A stretch of 64,000 nt of DNA. It comes from Desulfosediminicola flagellatus (GTDB lineage: Bacteria; Desulfobacterota; Desulfobulbia; Desulfobulbales; Desulfocapsaceae). The notes beneath the pieces are model-generated. The model ran no database searches. It worked only from the letters and a program-made list of their open reading frames with translations, and was not told the DNA's origin. Shown here piece after piece: positions 35,328-44,262 of the stretch (position 1 is the stretch's first letter; every line of letters begins with the position of its first letter). The position numbers and the translations under genes were made by a program. Where the stretch lies: contig NZ_CP050698.1 of the NCBI RefSeq assembly GCF_005116655.2, positions 2,386,501 through 2,450,500 on the forward strand, in the 5' to 3' direction.

Positions 35328-36704
35328 TCAGAACTTAGAATCTACAAGCGGTTCAGTTATGGTGACTTCGATCCAGTGAGAATCCCACCATTCCTTGGGT
35401 GTCGTAAATACGCCGTTTATCAGCATTGAGAAATGTAAATGATCCCCCCCAGCCATGCCGGATGTCCCTGTGAGGCCTATAGAATCACCATTTGCTACTA
35501 CGTCATCTACGGCGACATTGATCTGGCTGAGATGTGAATATAGACTAAAAACCCCCTGACCATGATCAAGGAGTACCATGTTACCATAAATGCCAAGGTA
35601 ATCAGCAAACACAACCTTTCCTGTGTTTGCAGCCTTTACATTTGCACGACGCGTTGATGCTATATCCATTCCAAGATGGACCTGCTTGTCAATTGGCTGA
35701 TCTTTGTAGTAGTAGGTACGATGATCTGCAAAACCGGCTCTTCCGCTTCCTGCCATTCTAGAAAACTTACCTTCCCACAGGCGTTCGCTGATTGGATTTT
35801 GACAAAGTTCAAAGATTTTAGTGTTGTTCTCTTTTCGAATTACTTGATTGGTGTGCAGATATTTTTCTACATTGTCTCCAGGAAGGTCGGGGTAATATTG
35901 TTCAAATTCAGGGATTTTTGCAGACAGAAATCCGTCGCTGATGTTAATTCTGTCACGTTTCTGGCGTACCTTTTTGAAAGTCGTCGCAAGTGGAACAGTG
36001 CGAACATTACCTGCGATATCCGTTGCAGTCAGTTTGAGTTCTTCAACGGATTCTGTATCAAATGGTAAGGCAAAATATGCGATATAGACGTCTTTTCGAC
36101 CATCCCCGACAATATGACCACGGTTGAACATCCCATTAACAACCACACCGTGTTCGGCATCATTGTCTGAAACATTATAGATGACTATTCCCGTACCACC
36201 TGGAGAAATATATTTTTCACTATGAATGGGCTGGATTCTTGGAGGCTTAGTATCGAGAGTTACACTTTTCGTTGCGTTTGCAGCATTGCCGTTAAACATC
36301 CCTCTCAGTGAGAAATCGTAAGCCATAACTGAAATTTCGATCTCACCATCAGTAAAACCGAGCTTTTGCGCATCAACCTCAAGAGTTTGGGAGAACTCAA
36401 GTGGTCCTATCTGGCCGGTATAACGCAAACGTGGATACGTTTTATAATACAGTTCTTTAACAACACCTTTCTGGGAAGCGGAAACAGTTATCTGGCGCAG
36501 TCCACTCCCGGTATCAGTAATTCGAATATCAAATTTGCCGTTTTTACCGATATGAATTGGGACTTTTGAGAGATCTGCAACAGGTGCACTACCTTCAAAA
36601 AAGAAAAAGAAGGATGCTCCAGCGCCTGCAATCAATATGAATAACAGAACGAGAAGAAAGAATTTGCCAGTTTTTCTTGGTTGTCTATGTCTACGAAGTC
36701 CCAT
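35328..36704 (-). CDS. membrane-anchored M23 metallopeptidase
   Basis: The 458-residue protein has a basic N-terminus, one membrane helix (about 14-36, ending in a run of Phe), a long periplasmic region with Ig-like or beta-sandwich strands (about 50-240, with repeated DTGSGL, SDNDAEHG and TDIAGN motifs) and a LytM/peptidase M23 domain near the C-terminus. There HLGMD (about 344) and HLHF (about 421) give the zinc ligands. It probably cuts peptidoglycan cross-links or activates amidases. The ATG lies 44 bases past the RNase G stop and lacks a good Shine-Dalgarno sequence, so translation may depend on coupling to rng. Confidence 0.9.
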   Translation of the reverse strand: MGLRRHRQPRKTGKFFLLVLLFILIAGAGASFFFFFEGSAPVADLSKVPIHIGKNGKFDIRITDTGSGLRQITVSASQKGVVKELYYKTYPRLRYTGQIGPLEFSQTLEVDAQKLGFTDGEIEISVMAYDFSLRGMFNGNAANATKSVTLDTKPPRIQPIHSEKYISPGGTGIVIYNVSDNDAEHGVVVNGMFNRGHIVGDGRKDVYIAYFALPFDTESVEELKLTATDIAGNVRTVPLATTFKKVRQKRDRINISDGFLSAKIPEFEQYYPDLPGDNVEKYLHTNQVIRKENNTKIFELCQNPISERLWEGKFSRMAGSGRAGFADHRTYYYKDQPIDKQVHLGMDIASTRRANVKAANTGKVVFADYLGIYGNMVLLDHGQGVFSLYSHLSQINVAVDDVVANGDSIGLTGTSGMAGGDHLHFSMLINGVFTTPKEWWDSHWIEVTITEPLVDSKF

Positions 36705-36747
36705 AGGAGTATATGTGTTATTTTTTTTGGAACGATGAGGGGGGGTA

Positions 36748-38280
36748 TTAACGCTGCCAGATAATTTCGTATTTTTCCATGTGCATATCCTTTGCAGGAG
36801 CAATAATAATACGTTTACCTGTATCTTGTTCAAGATGGGCCGTCGTTAACTCTTCTTCTTTAGCTAACATATCAGCTATTCGTGGATGTACTCTTACTGT
36901 TACAGTATTGCCACCTGCCATTTTGGCGTTTCGATGTATTTTCCTGAAAATATCGTAACATATGGTGCGACGAGATTTCAGCATCCCCTCGCCTGTGCAG
37001 TAGTGACATGGTTCACACATCAACTGATATAGACTTTCGCTGTTTCGTTTTCTGGTCATCTGCACAAGACCAAACTCTGAAAGCTTCAGAATGTTAATTC
37101 TGCTTTTATCTTTTTTGACAGCGGATTTGAAGGTAGCAAACAACTCTTCTCTGTGCTCCTCGTCTTCCATGTCAATAAAATCTATGATGATGATACCACC
37201 GATATTGCGTAATCGCAGCTGGTAAGCAATTTCAACTGCTGCCTCCATGTTGGTCTTGAAAATGGTGTCATTCAGGTTGTTTTTTCCAACAAATCGACCT
37301 GTATTAACATCAATTACAGAGAGTGCTTCAGTGCTTTCTATAATTATGTACCCACCAGAGCGAAGCCATACCTTTTTTTCGATAGCACGATTTATTTCCA
37401 CCTCTAATCCATGGGCTTCAAATAAAGGTGTATCGCCAAGATATAACTTGAGTTTGCTTTGTAACTCTGGGGCAAACGTTTTAACGAAAGATTCAATTTT
37501 CTTAAATGCCGATTCATCATCAATAATGAGGCGGTCAACATCAATAGTGAAGAGATCTCTTACTGCACGAAGTGTTATATCGAGGTCTTCGTATACAATC
37601 GAAGGTACTTCTGGGGCCTTTGAACGATCCTGAATCTCCTCCCAGAGGTGAAGGAGAAATTCCATGTCTGCTTCGAGTTCTTCAAGTTGCGCATTTTCAG
37701 CAACAGTTCGAACTATAAACCCTGCACCTTTGGGGCGTATTTGTTCAATTTTTTCTTTTAAACGAATTCGAACCTCTTCATCCTCAATCTTTCTCGATAT
37801 TCCAATATGGTCTGTAAGTGGAATAAAAACGAGATTTCTGCACGGAAGAGTGATGTGACAGGTAAGTCGTGCTCCTTTAGTGCCGATTGGATCTTTACTG
37901 ACCTGAACGATAATATCCTGACCTTCTTTTAATAGATCTTCAATATTATGATTCTGTACTCGGTGAGATGTTTTTTCAGTGATATCATGTTCGGGTTCGC
38001 ACGTGTGAACAGGAGGGGATTCTTCAGAGCCTACGGAGTCTGGAGTTGAATCCTCTATATAAATATCATCAACGTATAAAAAACCGGTACGTTCAAGGCC
38101 GATATCTACAAAAGCAGCCTGCATTCCGGGGAGAACCCGAACGACTTTGCCTTTATAAATGTTTCCCATTAGCCCTCTTTCGGTGGGCCTTTGGAGGTGG
38201 AATTCACTAAGTGTGCCACTCTCCACAAGTGCAAGGCGCACCTCGTAGCTTCTGGAATTTATAAGAATTTCCGTGGTCAT
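36748..38280 (-). CDS. rng: ribonuclease E/G family protein
   Basis: This endoribonuclease processes rRNA and mRNA. The 510 residues start with an S1 domain (about 35-125) containing MGNIYKGKVVRVLPGMQAAFVDIG, which has an acidic insertion (about 75-100) in the S1 loop. RNase H-like and DNase I-like parts follow, with catalytic aspartates in SVIDVNTGRF (about 322) and IIDFIDMED (about 369) and the zinc-link cysteines in CEPCHYC (about 418-424). It lacks the RNase E scaffold tail, so RNase G-like is the better name. An upstream TTG at 38298 exists, but ATG 38280 fits the family start. The M23 peptidase follows it. Confidence 0.93.
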   Translation of the reverse strand: MTTEILINSRSYEVRLALVESGTLSEFHLQRPTERGLMGNIYKGKVVRVLPGMQAAFVDIGLERTGFLYVDDIYIEDSTPDSVGSEESPPVHTCEPEHDITEKTSHRVQNHNIEDLLKEGQDIIVQVSKDPIGTKGARLTCHITLPCRNLVFIPLTDHIGISRKIEDEEVRIRLKEKIEQIRPKGAGFIVRTVAENAQLEELEADMEFLLHLWEEIQDRSKAPEVPSIVYEDLDITLRAVRDLFTIDVDRLIIDDESAFKKIESFVKTFAPELQSKLKLYLGDTPLFEAHGLEVEINRAIEKKVWLRSGGYIIIESTEALSVIDVNTGRFVGKNNLNDTIFKTNMEAAVEIAYQLRLRNIGGIIIIDFIDMEDEEHREELFATFKSAVKKDKSRINILKLSEFGLVQMTRKRNSESLYQLMCEPCHYCTGEGMLKSRRTICYDIFRKIHRNAKMAGGNTVTVRVHPRIADMLAKEEELTTAHLEQDTGKRIIIAPAKDMHMEKYEIIWQR

Positions 38281-38418
38281 GATGTTGTCATAAATCAAAT
38301 ATTTATACTTCCCAAAAAGGGGAAGGAGATTGTTGATGAAACGTTGAGTATACAGTACCTTTGTTATAAAAAGCCATATGTAATAATGTTTTTTAACTAA
38401 TCTTTCACTTCGTCACCT

Positions 38419-39285
38419 ATGACTGCACACCCGGTTTCTGTAATTATTCCTACGTATAATCGCAAACATTTCCTTCCCCGTGCTCTGGATTCAATATTTA
38501 GACAGACGCATAAATGTTTTGAGGTCATTATAGTAGATGATGGGTCAACCGACAGTACAGAGCAGTATGTCAGGGGGCTGAAATATCAACACAAATGCAA
38601 TATTCGATATTTGAGACAAGAGAATAAAGGCCCAGCAGCCGCACGAAATTTAGGAATTGTTCATTCAGAAAGTGATTATGTAGCCTTTCTCGATTCAGAT
38701 GATCATTGGCACAAAAGAAAACTTGAAAAACAATGCAGTTTATTGCTGAATAGCCCACAGTTTCTGATAAGTCATACAAAAGAAAAATGGCTCCGAAACG
38801 GTATTCATTTGAATCAGAAGAAAAAGCACATTCCACAACATGGTGATATCTTTTCTCACTGTCTTGAATTATGTGCTGTCGGGATGTCTACGGTAATGGT
38901 TCATAAGTTGCTTTTTGAACACGTTGGTTTGTTCGATGAGTCGTTCAGGTGCTGCGAAGATTATGACTTCTGGTTACGTGCCAGTTGCAGGCACCAGTTT
39001 CTTTTGGTTGACTCACCTCTTACAATAAAAGAAGGTGGACGTGAAGATCAGGTTTCGCAACAGTTTAGTGTAGGAATGGACAAGTTGCGTATTCGCTCTA
39101 TTGAAAATTTACTGGCAAGTCGAAAATTACAGACTGATCAATATATCCTGGCCTGCAATGAGCTTGTGAAGAAATACACTATTTATGGTAACGGCTGCTT
39201 GCGTCATGGCAAAGAAGACGAAGGCCTTTACTATCTCGGAAAGGCCGAGTCGTTAAACGATCAAATACCAAAGAGTTCCAGATGA
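38419..39285 (+). CDS. family 2 glycosyltransferase
   Basis: The 288-residue GT-A protein has VSVIIPTYNR (6-15), the nucleotide-sugar motif VDDGSTD (39-45), RNLGI, and the metal-binding DSDD (92-95). A later CCEDYDFWLR segment carries the ED acceptor motif. The acceptor and sugar are unknown. No other sugar or capsule genes adjoin. It overlaps the next gene by ATGA, so both are made together, an unusual pairing with a radical SAM enzyme. Confidence 0.9.
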   Translation: MTAHPVSVIIPTYNRKHFLPRALDSIFRQTHKCFEVIIVDDGSTDSTEQYVRGLKYQHKCNIRYLRQENKGPAAARNLGIVHSESDYVAFLDSDDHWHKRKLEKQCSLLLNSPQFLISHTKEKWLRNGIHLNQKKKHIPQHGDIFSHCLELCAVGMSTVMVHKLLFEHVGLFDESFRCCEDYDFWLRASCRHQFLLVDSPLTIKEGGREDQVSQQFSVGMDKLRIRSIENLLASRKLQTDQYILACNELVKKYTIYGNGCLRHGKEDEGLYYLGKAESLNDQIPKSSR

Positions 39286-40406
39286 AGATGAAATCATGGA
39301 GTGATCCGTCACATTTTATAAAAACGATCCATGTTGATGAAACCTGTTTAGAGGACCCATATACGAAGGAAATTCTTGAAAGGGCAAACCTGCCATGGAA
39401 TGTAGTTCCAGAGGGTTCCGAGCCATGTCAATTTGATAAGCTATACCCGGAAAATCTTAGTGAAGGTAAACAGCACCTCTATCTGACAAAAAATAAAGGT
39501 CAATTTTTTAAACCATGCCCGGCAACACGAGAGTATAAATGTTGCGATTACCATGTGCTCAATACCGGCATGAACTGTCCTATAGACTGTGTTTATTGTA
39601 TATTGCAGGCTTATCTGAACAATCCGTGGCTCTCATTTTATGTAAATGTTGATGAAATGCTGGCTGAAATCGACGCTGTACTTAATGATAACCCAGATAC
39701 TCTTTACAGGATTGGTACAGGTGAATTCACAGACTCATTAGCTATTGATCGTCTGACTAACCTCAGTTCAAAGCTCGTATCGCATATGGCAACTAAAAAG
39801 AATGCTATGCTGGAGCTTAAAACAAAATCTGCGGTGATAGAAAATCTGGAAGGATTAAAACATAATGGGCGAACCGTTATTGCCTGGTCTTTGAACAGTA
39901 CGCAAATTCTTCAGCGCCAGGAACTTCGATCCGCAACACTTGAAGAACGACTGGAGGCTGCGGCCAGGGTTGCTGGCTGGGGATATAAACTCGCATTTCA
40001 TTTTGATCCGATAATTGATCATGACGGATGGCAGCAGGGGTACATTGAAACAATTGATCGTCTTTTTCAGGTAGTTCCTAAAGAATCTATTGTCTGGATA
40101 TCCATGGGTGCCTTGCGATATCTGCCAAAGTTAAAAGATATCGGAATAAATAGATTCCCGGGATCTCAAATGTATTTTCAGGAGTTTGTAGAAGGTCTAG
40201 ACGGGAAGTCTCGGTATTTCAGAGATAATCGCGTCAGGTTGTACCAGCATATTTATAATTATTTGCAGCAACATGTTTCAAATAGAACCTGCATTTATTT
40301 TTGCATGGAGAGTGACGAGATCTGGAAAGATGTTATGGGTTTTACTCCAGAAGAAAAAGGTGGTGTTCCAGTAATGCTTGATCGTTCTTTTTTTAACAAT
40401 AATTAA
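39282..40406 (+). CDS. spore-photoproduct-lyase-like radical SAM protein
   Basis: The 374-residue protein has the radical SAM cluster motif Cys99-x3-Cys103-x2-Cys106 (CPIDCVYC) and a SplB-like layout, with GTGEFTDSLAIDRLTN (145-160) and LELKTKSA strands. In true spore photoproduct lyase the segment aligned to 147-152 holds the H-donor cysteine (Cys141 in B. subtilis). Here that position is Glu148, so thymine-dimer repair by the known mechanism is doubtful. Extra cysteines near the N-terminus (KPCPATREYKCCDYH) could hold another cluster. Nothing else suggests sporulation. It is coupled to the glycosyltransferase through a four-base overlap. I can assign the superfamily but not the substrate. 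Confidence 0.82.
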   Translation: MKMKSWSDPSHFIKTIHVDETCLEDPYTKEILERANLPWNVVPEGSEPCQFDKLYPENLSEGKQHLYLTKNKGQFFKPCPATREYKCCDYHVLNTGMNCPIDCVYCILQAYLNNPWLSFYVNVDEMLAEIDAVLNDNPDTLYRIGTGEFTDSLAIDRLTNLSSKLVSHMATKKNAMLELKTKSAVIENLEGLKHNGRTVIAWSLNSTQILQRQELRSATLEERLEAAARVAGWGYKLAFHFDPIIDHDGWQQGYIETIDRLFQVVPKESIVWISMGALRYLPKLKDIGINRFPGSQMYFQEFVEGLDGKSRYFRDNRVRLYQHIYNYLQQHVSNRTCIYFCMESDEIWKDVMGFTPEEKGGVPVMLDRSFFNNN

Positions 40407-40467
40407 CCCGTTGCATCAATTTACTATTGATCAACGGCTCTAGATATCGGGCAAATTCATATAATGC

Positions 40468-40495
40468 TTTACGTTTCATTTTTCTAGCGTATACT
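40468..40495 (+). promoter_or_regulatory. candidate ssb promoter
   Basis: TTTACG (40468-40473) and TATACT (40490-40495) are separated by 16 bases, 67 bases before the ssb start. GGAG lies 9 bases before the ATG. Confidence 0.5.
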
Positions 40496-40561
40496 TGTTT
40501 GACCGAATAATACCATGTCAATCGCATTATAGGTGCGGTTGAAAATCAGGAGACTAACATA

Positions 40562-40996
40562 ATGATAAATAAAGCAATTCTTATTGGCAACCTGGGAGCC
40601 GACCCAGAAATTCGTTACACTCAGAGTGGAACACAGGTAGCCTCTTTTACTGTCGCAACAACCGAGAGATGGAAAGGGCAGGATGGCCAGATGCAGGAGA
40701 GCACCGAGTGGCATCGCATCGTTGCCTGGCAGCGGCTAGCAGAAATATGCGGGGAATATCTTAACAAAGGTTCCCGTGTCTATATCGAAGGGAAAATCCA
40801 GACCAGAAAATGGACCGATCAGAATGGTGTTGACAGGTACACAACGGAGATCGTGGCCAGAGAGATGAAGATGCTTTCACCTCGTGGTGGTGATGGTGGT
40901 GGTCAGGGAGGTGGGTCTTTTGGTGGTGGACAGGATTCATTCCCAGAACCTCCAGCAGGATTCATGGGCGGAACCGGAGAGGACGTACCTTTCTAA
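40562..40996 (+). CDS. ssb: single-stranded DNA-binding protein
   Basis: The 144-residue protein has the OB-fold (1-105, with [19 protein letters not shown] at the start and TEWHRIVAW), a glycine-rich linker and the acidic C-terminal tip EDVPF that recruits partner proteins (DDIPF in E. coli). It binds single-stranded DNA during replication and repair as a tetramer. It has its own promoter and terminator. Confidence 0.97.
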   Translation: MINKAILIGNLGADPEIRYTQSGTQVASFTVATTERWKGQDGQMQESTEWHRIVAWQRLAEICGEYLNKGSRVYIEGKIQTRKWTDQNGVDRYTTEIVAREMKMLSPRGGDGGGQGGGSFGGGQDSFPEPPAGFMGGTGEDVPF

Positions 40997-41020
40997 GCCG
41001 GAATCCCAAACGTTTTTATC

Positions 41021-41057
41021 GAGGGTTGTACTGTTTTCGACAGTCAACCCTCTTTAT
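41021..41057 (+). terminator. rho-independent terminator after ssb
   Basis: GAGGGTTG-T-ACTG pairs with CAGT-CAACCCTC (one bulged T) over a TTTTCGA loop, followed by TTTATTATT. Confidence 0.75.
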
Positions 41058-41102
41058 TATTAAGCACGCTTTCAGCGCACTGTTTTGACACGGGAAAGGG
41101 GC

Positions 41103-41131
41103 TTGACGATCTCCTTATGCATCCATATTGT
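41103..41131 (+). promoter_or_regulatory. candidate dnaJ promoter
   Basis: TTGACG (41103-41108) and TATTGT (41126-41131) have an ideal 17-base spacer. Transcription would start near 41138, which supports the ATG at 41203 rather than the upstream GTG at 41149. No CIRCE or heat-shock-sigma box is apparent. Confidence 0.5.
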
Positions 41132-41202
41132 GATAGATATGGAAGAAAGTGCAGATTGCAAAATTATATCTATCAAACGTATTCATTCAATGTGAAGCTC
41201 CA

Positions 41203-42135
41203 ATGGAATACTATCAAAAATTAGGCGTTGCAAAAAATGCAACTGCCAGTGAAATCAAAAAAGCGTATCGTAAGCTGGCTGTGAAATATCATCCCGATAA
41301 AAATAAGGGTGATAAGCAAGCCGAAGAGAAATTTAAGGAAATAAGTGAAGCTTATGCTGTCCTCTCAGATGCTGAGAAAAAACAGCAGTATGACACTTAT
41401 GGTTCTACAGATTTCCATCAGCGATACTCACAGGAAGATATTTTCAGAAACTTTGATTTAAACGATATCCTCAGGCAGTTCGGCTTTGGTGGCAGTATGG
41501 GAGGTCAGCAGGCTTCTGGTTTCGGTGGTGGCGGGGCACACTTCAACTCGTTTTTCGGTCAGGGCGGCATGCATGGCGGGGGCGGTTGTGGAGGTGGTTG
41601 CCATCAACCTGAAAAAGGTCAGGATATGACCTATCAGATTACCGTGACCCTCGATGAAGTCCTTACTGGTAGTGATCGTTCTATTTCTCTTAGGAAAAAT
41701 GGCCAGCCTCAACAGGTGAGTGTTAAAATTCCGAAGGGGATTGAAGAAGGAAAAAAACTGCGGCTCAGAGGAAAGGGTGGCCCATCGAAAAATGGTGGAC
41801 CTCCAGGCGATTTGTATCTGAAAGTCGAACTGTCCGAACATCCCGTTTTTAGCCGTGATGGTGACAATCTCATTGTTACCAAACTACTTAATTTCAGTGA
41901 TGCCTGTATGGGAGGAAGTGTTGAAGTAGAGACACTGGAAGGGAAGAAGTTTGCCGTAAAAGTTCCTAGCGGTACCATTGACGGTGCTAAACTGCGGCTC
42001 CGGGGTTTTGGTTTGCCGGCCGGACCTGTCGGTGAGCGTGGTGATCTTTATGTGAAACTTGCTGTTAAGGTTCCTGAGGAACTGAGTGACGAGCAGGTAC
42101 AGGCTCTTACACAATTGCGAGAGGTTGGCCTGTAA
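41203..42135 (+). CDS. cbpA: DnaJ/CbpA-type co-chaperone
   Basis: The 310-residue J-protein has a J-domain (1-70) with HPD at 30-32, a Gly/Phe-rich linker (about 85-140) containing a Cys-x3-Cys pair ([10 protein letters not shown]), and two C-terminal beta-domains (about 150-300, with [18 protein letters not shown] and [17 protein letters not shown]). The four CxxCxGxG zinc motifs of DnaJ are missing, so this is the CbpA (class B) form that stimulates DnaK. No dnaK or grpE adjoins. The ATG at 41203 begins exactly at the J-domain. Confidence 0.92.
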   Translation: MEYYQKLGVAKNATASEIKKAYRKLAVKYHPDKNKGDKQAEEKFKEISEAYAVLSDAEKKQQYDTYGSTDFHQRYSQEDIFRNFDLNDILRQFGFGGSMGGQQASGFGGGGAHFNSFFGQGGMHGGGGCGGGCHQPEKGQDMTYQITVTLDEVLTGSDRSISLRKNGQPQQVSVKIPKGIEEGKKLRLRGKGGPSKNGGPPGDLYLKVELSEHPVFSRDGDNLIVTKLLNFSDACMGGSVEVETLEGKKFAVKVPSGTIDGAKLRLRGFGLPAGPVGERGDLYVKLAVKVPEELSDEQVQALTQLREVGL

Positions 42136-42164
42136 TTATTAGCCAATCCGTTTAGGAATCTAAT

Positions 42165-42210
42165 AAAAAAAAGGGGATGATGCTTTTGTTAAGCGTCATC
42201 CCCTTTTTTG
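42165..42210. terminator. bidirectional terminator between cbpA and leuD
   Basis: AAAAAAGGGGATGA and TCATCCCCTTTTTT flank a short interior with GCTT/AAGC pairing. A-runs and T-runs on both sides suit both converging transcripts. Confidence 0.9.
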
Positions 42211-42231
42211 TTCTAAATACAGTGTCAGAAT

Positions 42232-42768
42232 TTAGTATTTCTGATCAGCGTATGCAAGCCAACCGCCTGCACTCACCAAGTCTTTATCAAAAGAGTTAAT
42301 TGTAAACGAACAGACAACGTCTTCTTGGTAACTTTCTGTTGTCGTAGCGATCAATTTGCATTCCTGCATGTCCACTTGAAATGAAACATTACCCGGAAGT
42401 GCAAATAACATATCAATCTGTTCTCTCGGGAGTTCAATTGCGAGAATGCCGCAGTTGAACATGTTCTGACGGAAAATACGTGCAAAGCTTTCTGCGATAA
42501 TCACGTTAATATCATTCACTTCAAAAGCCCAGACAGCATGTTCGCGGGAAGAACCGCAGCCAAAGTTTGCTTTTGTAACCACGACTTGAGCATTTTTAAG
42601 TTCTTCAGAAGCGGGGTCGAATGCTTTACCATCTAGAAGGAGGTCTTCAAGAAGATGTGGCTTGAGTGCGGTTTTTGAAATCTCTGTAAGATATTTTGCA
42701 GGAATGATTTCATCGGTATTGATATCATTTCTGTCGAAAAATATTGCAGGACCACCAAATTCTTTCAT
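42232..42768 (-). CDS. leuD: 3-isopropylmalate dehydratase small subunit
   Basis: The small subunit of the leucine-pathway isomerase carries substrate-recognition residues. The 178 residues have the swivel-domain motifs DRNDINTDEIIPAKYL (13-28), NFGCGSSREHAVWAF and IIAESFARIFRQNMFNCGIL. It is 14 bases after leuC on the same strand, and together they form the active enzyme. Subunits of this length also occur in homoaconitase-type enzymes, so leucine synthesis is the likeliest but not the only role. Confidence 0.94.
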   Translation of the reverse strand: MKEFGGPAIFFDRNDINTDEIIPAKYLTEISKTALKPHLLEDLLLDGKAFDPASEELKNAQVVVTKANFGCGSSREHAVWAFEVNDINVIIAESFARIFRQNMFNCGILAIELPREQIDMLFALPGNVSFQVDMQECKLIATTTESYQEDVVCSFTINSFDKDLVSAGGWLAYADQKY

Positions 42769-42782
42769 CTATCTGCCTCGTA

Positions 42783-44069
42783 TTAGTTAAGATAATCTCT
42801 AGGATCGGAAATTGTGCCTGTAATTGCAGCAACTGCAGCTGAGTGAGGGCTCATCAGGTGAACCATGCCACCTTTACCCATTCGCCCGTTGAAGTTTCTG
42901 TTTGTGGTAGAAGCACAAACTTCGCCTTCTGCAAGTACGCCTGAACTCATACCAAGGCAGGCACCGCAGGTTGGATTGAGTACACAGAAACCGGCATCCA
43001 TAAAGATTTTGATAATACCTTCTTCGAGAGCCTGGCTGTAAATTTTCGGTGTAGCGGGAGTAACTATTCCGCGAACGCCTGGTGCCAATTTTTTACCTTT
43101 AAGAATCTCTGCAGCATCCCTGAGATCTTCAATACGACCATTAGTGCAGGAACCGATATATACCTGATCTACTGGTGATCCGGAAAGTTCAGAAATGTCT
43201 TTCACCATATCAGGTTTAAAGCCATAGGTTACTTGCGGTACAAGATCAGATACATTGAAGACGATTTTCTCTTCGTAGGCCGCGTCAGGATCAGAGTGCC
43301 ACTTTTTATAATCTTCAACTGCTGCGTCGATTGTAGGATAATCACTCTGGATAAAAGACCAGAGGTACTCTGCAGTCACTCGGTCAGGCATACAAATGCC
43401 ACACGTTCCGCCAGCTTCAACTGCCATGTTGCACAGTGTCATTCTGGCAGCCATTGACATCTGGTCAACGACGGGGCCGACAAACTCGATAATCTTGTCG
43501 GTCGCACCATTTACAGTAATCTTTTTGATTATTGCAAGAATAACATCTTTAGCAGATACACCTTTACTGAGTTCACCTTCAAGTATAACCTGCATTGTCC
43601 TGGGGGATCTGAATGAGCAAACCCCCTTATAGATGCCAACTTCAAGGTCAGTTGTTCCAACTCCTGCAGCAAAGGCTCCAAATGCACCGTGGGTACAGGT
43701 ATGGGAATCACCCATAATTATGGTGTAACCGGGTCGTACAAATCCTTTTTCAGGGAAAAGGGCGTGACAAACACCGTTTTCGCCAACGTCAAAAAAATCT
43801 TGAATCTGGTGACGTTTAGCCCACTCACGCATGATTTTGCCTTGCATAGCGGTTTTTGAATCTTTTGCTGGTGTAACGTGATCGATAACAGCTTTGATTT
43901 TTGTGGTGTCAAAGACCTTGTCCATGTTTTTTTCCATGAGGTCCATAATCGCGATCGGAGTCGTGATTTCATGACACATGACAACATCGAGATCAAGAAC
44001 CATATTTTCAGACGATGGTTGATCTTTGAGATGTGTCTCAAAAATTTTCTCAGCTATGGTTTTTCCCAT
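42783..44069 (-). CDS. leuC: 3-isopropylmalate dehydratase large subunit
   Basis: This 4Fe-4S isomerase subunit converts 2- to 3-isopropylmalate. The 428-residue length matches the short, archaeal-type LeuC family (about 420) rather than the 466-residue E. coli form. Cluster cysteines lie in GSCTNGR (about 305) and CGACLG (about 366-369). GDSHTCTHGAFGAFAAGVGTTD is the aconitase signature. The ATG at 44069 is chosen because GGAG lies seven bases upstream and MGKTIAEKIFE is the typical start; 28 more upstream codons are open. leuA and leuB are not in the window. Confidence 0.94.
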   Translation of the reverse strand: MGKTIAEKIFETHLKDQPSSENMVLDLDVVMCHEITTPIAIMDLMEKNMDKVFDTTKIKAVIDHVTPAKDSKTAMQGKIMREWAKRHQIQDFFDVGENGVCHALFPEKGFVRPGYTIIMGDSHTCTHGAFGAFAAGVGTTDLEVGIYKGVCSFRSPRTMQVILEGELSKGVSAKDVILAIIKKITVNGATDKIIEFVGPVVDQMSMAARMTLCNMAVEAGGTCGICMPDRVTAEYLWSFIQSDYPTIDAAVEDYKKWHSDPDAAYEEKIVFNVSDLVPQVTYGFKPDMVKDISELSGSPVDQVYIGSCTNGRIEDLRDAAEILKGKKLAPGVRGIVTPATPKIYSQALEEGIIKIFMDAGFCVLNPTCGACLGMSSGVLAEGEVCASTTNRNFNGRMGKGGMVHLMSPHSAAVAAITGTISDPRDYLN

Positions 44070-44190
44070 GAGGTAACTCCAGAAGAATAGTTGAGCTGGA
44101 TATATTGAACAGCTAGGAATAGGGCATGCTGCGGAAAGATGTGCAGGCAGCATGCGAATTGCGTTGTGAATTCGACATTCTACATCAAAA

Positions 44191-44206
44191 GTGGTATTCT
44201 TACCAC
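44191..44206. promoter_or_regulatory. palindrome in the leuC / binding-protein divergent region
   Basis: GTGGTA (44191-44196) and TACCAC (44201-44206) form a perfect dyad with a TTCT centre. It lies between the divergent leuC and solute-binding-protein genes, 57 bases from the latter, a natural operator position. The regulator is unknown. Confidence 0.4.
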
Positions 44207-44262
44207 AAGATAATTAATGATATATTTTCAGATCCTTAGGGTAAATTAGCAGTGGAGTTAAT

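Noticed and set aside
39282..40406. Genuine spore photoproduct lyase implying a spore-former
   Set aside because: The H-donor cysteine position is Glu, and no sporulation gene is present. The outer-membrane genes indicate a Gram-negative cell.
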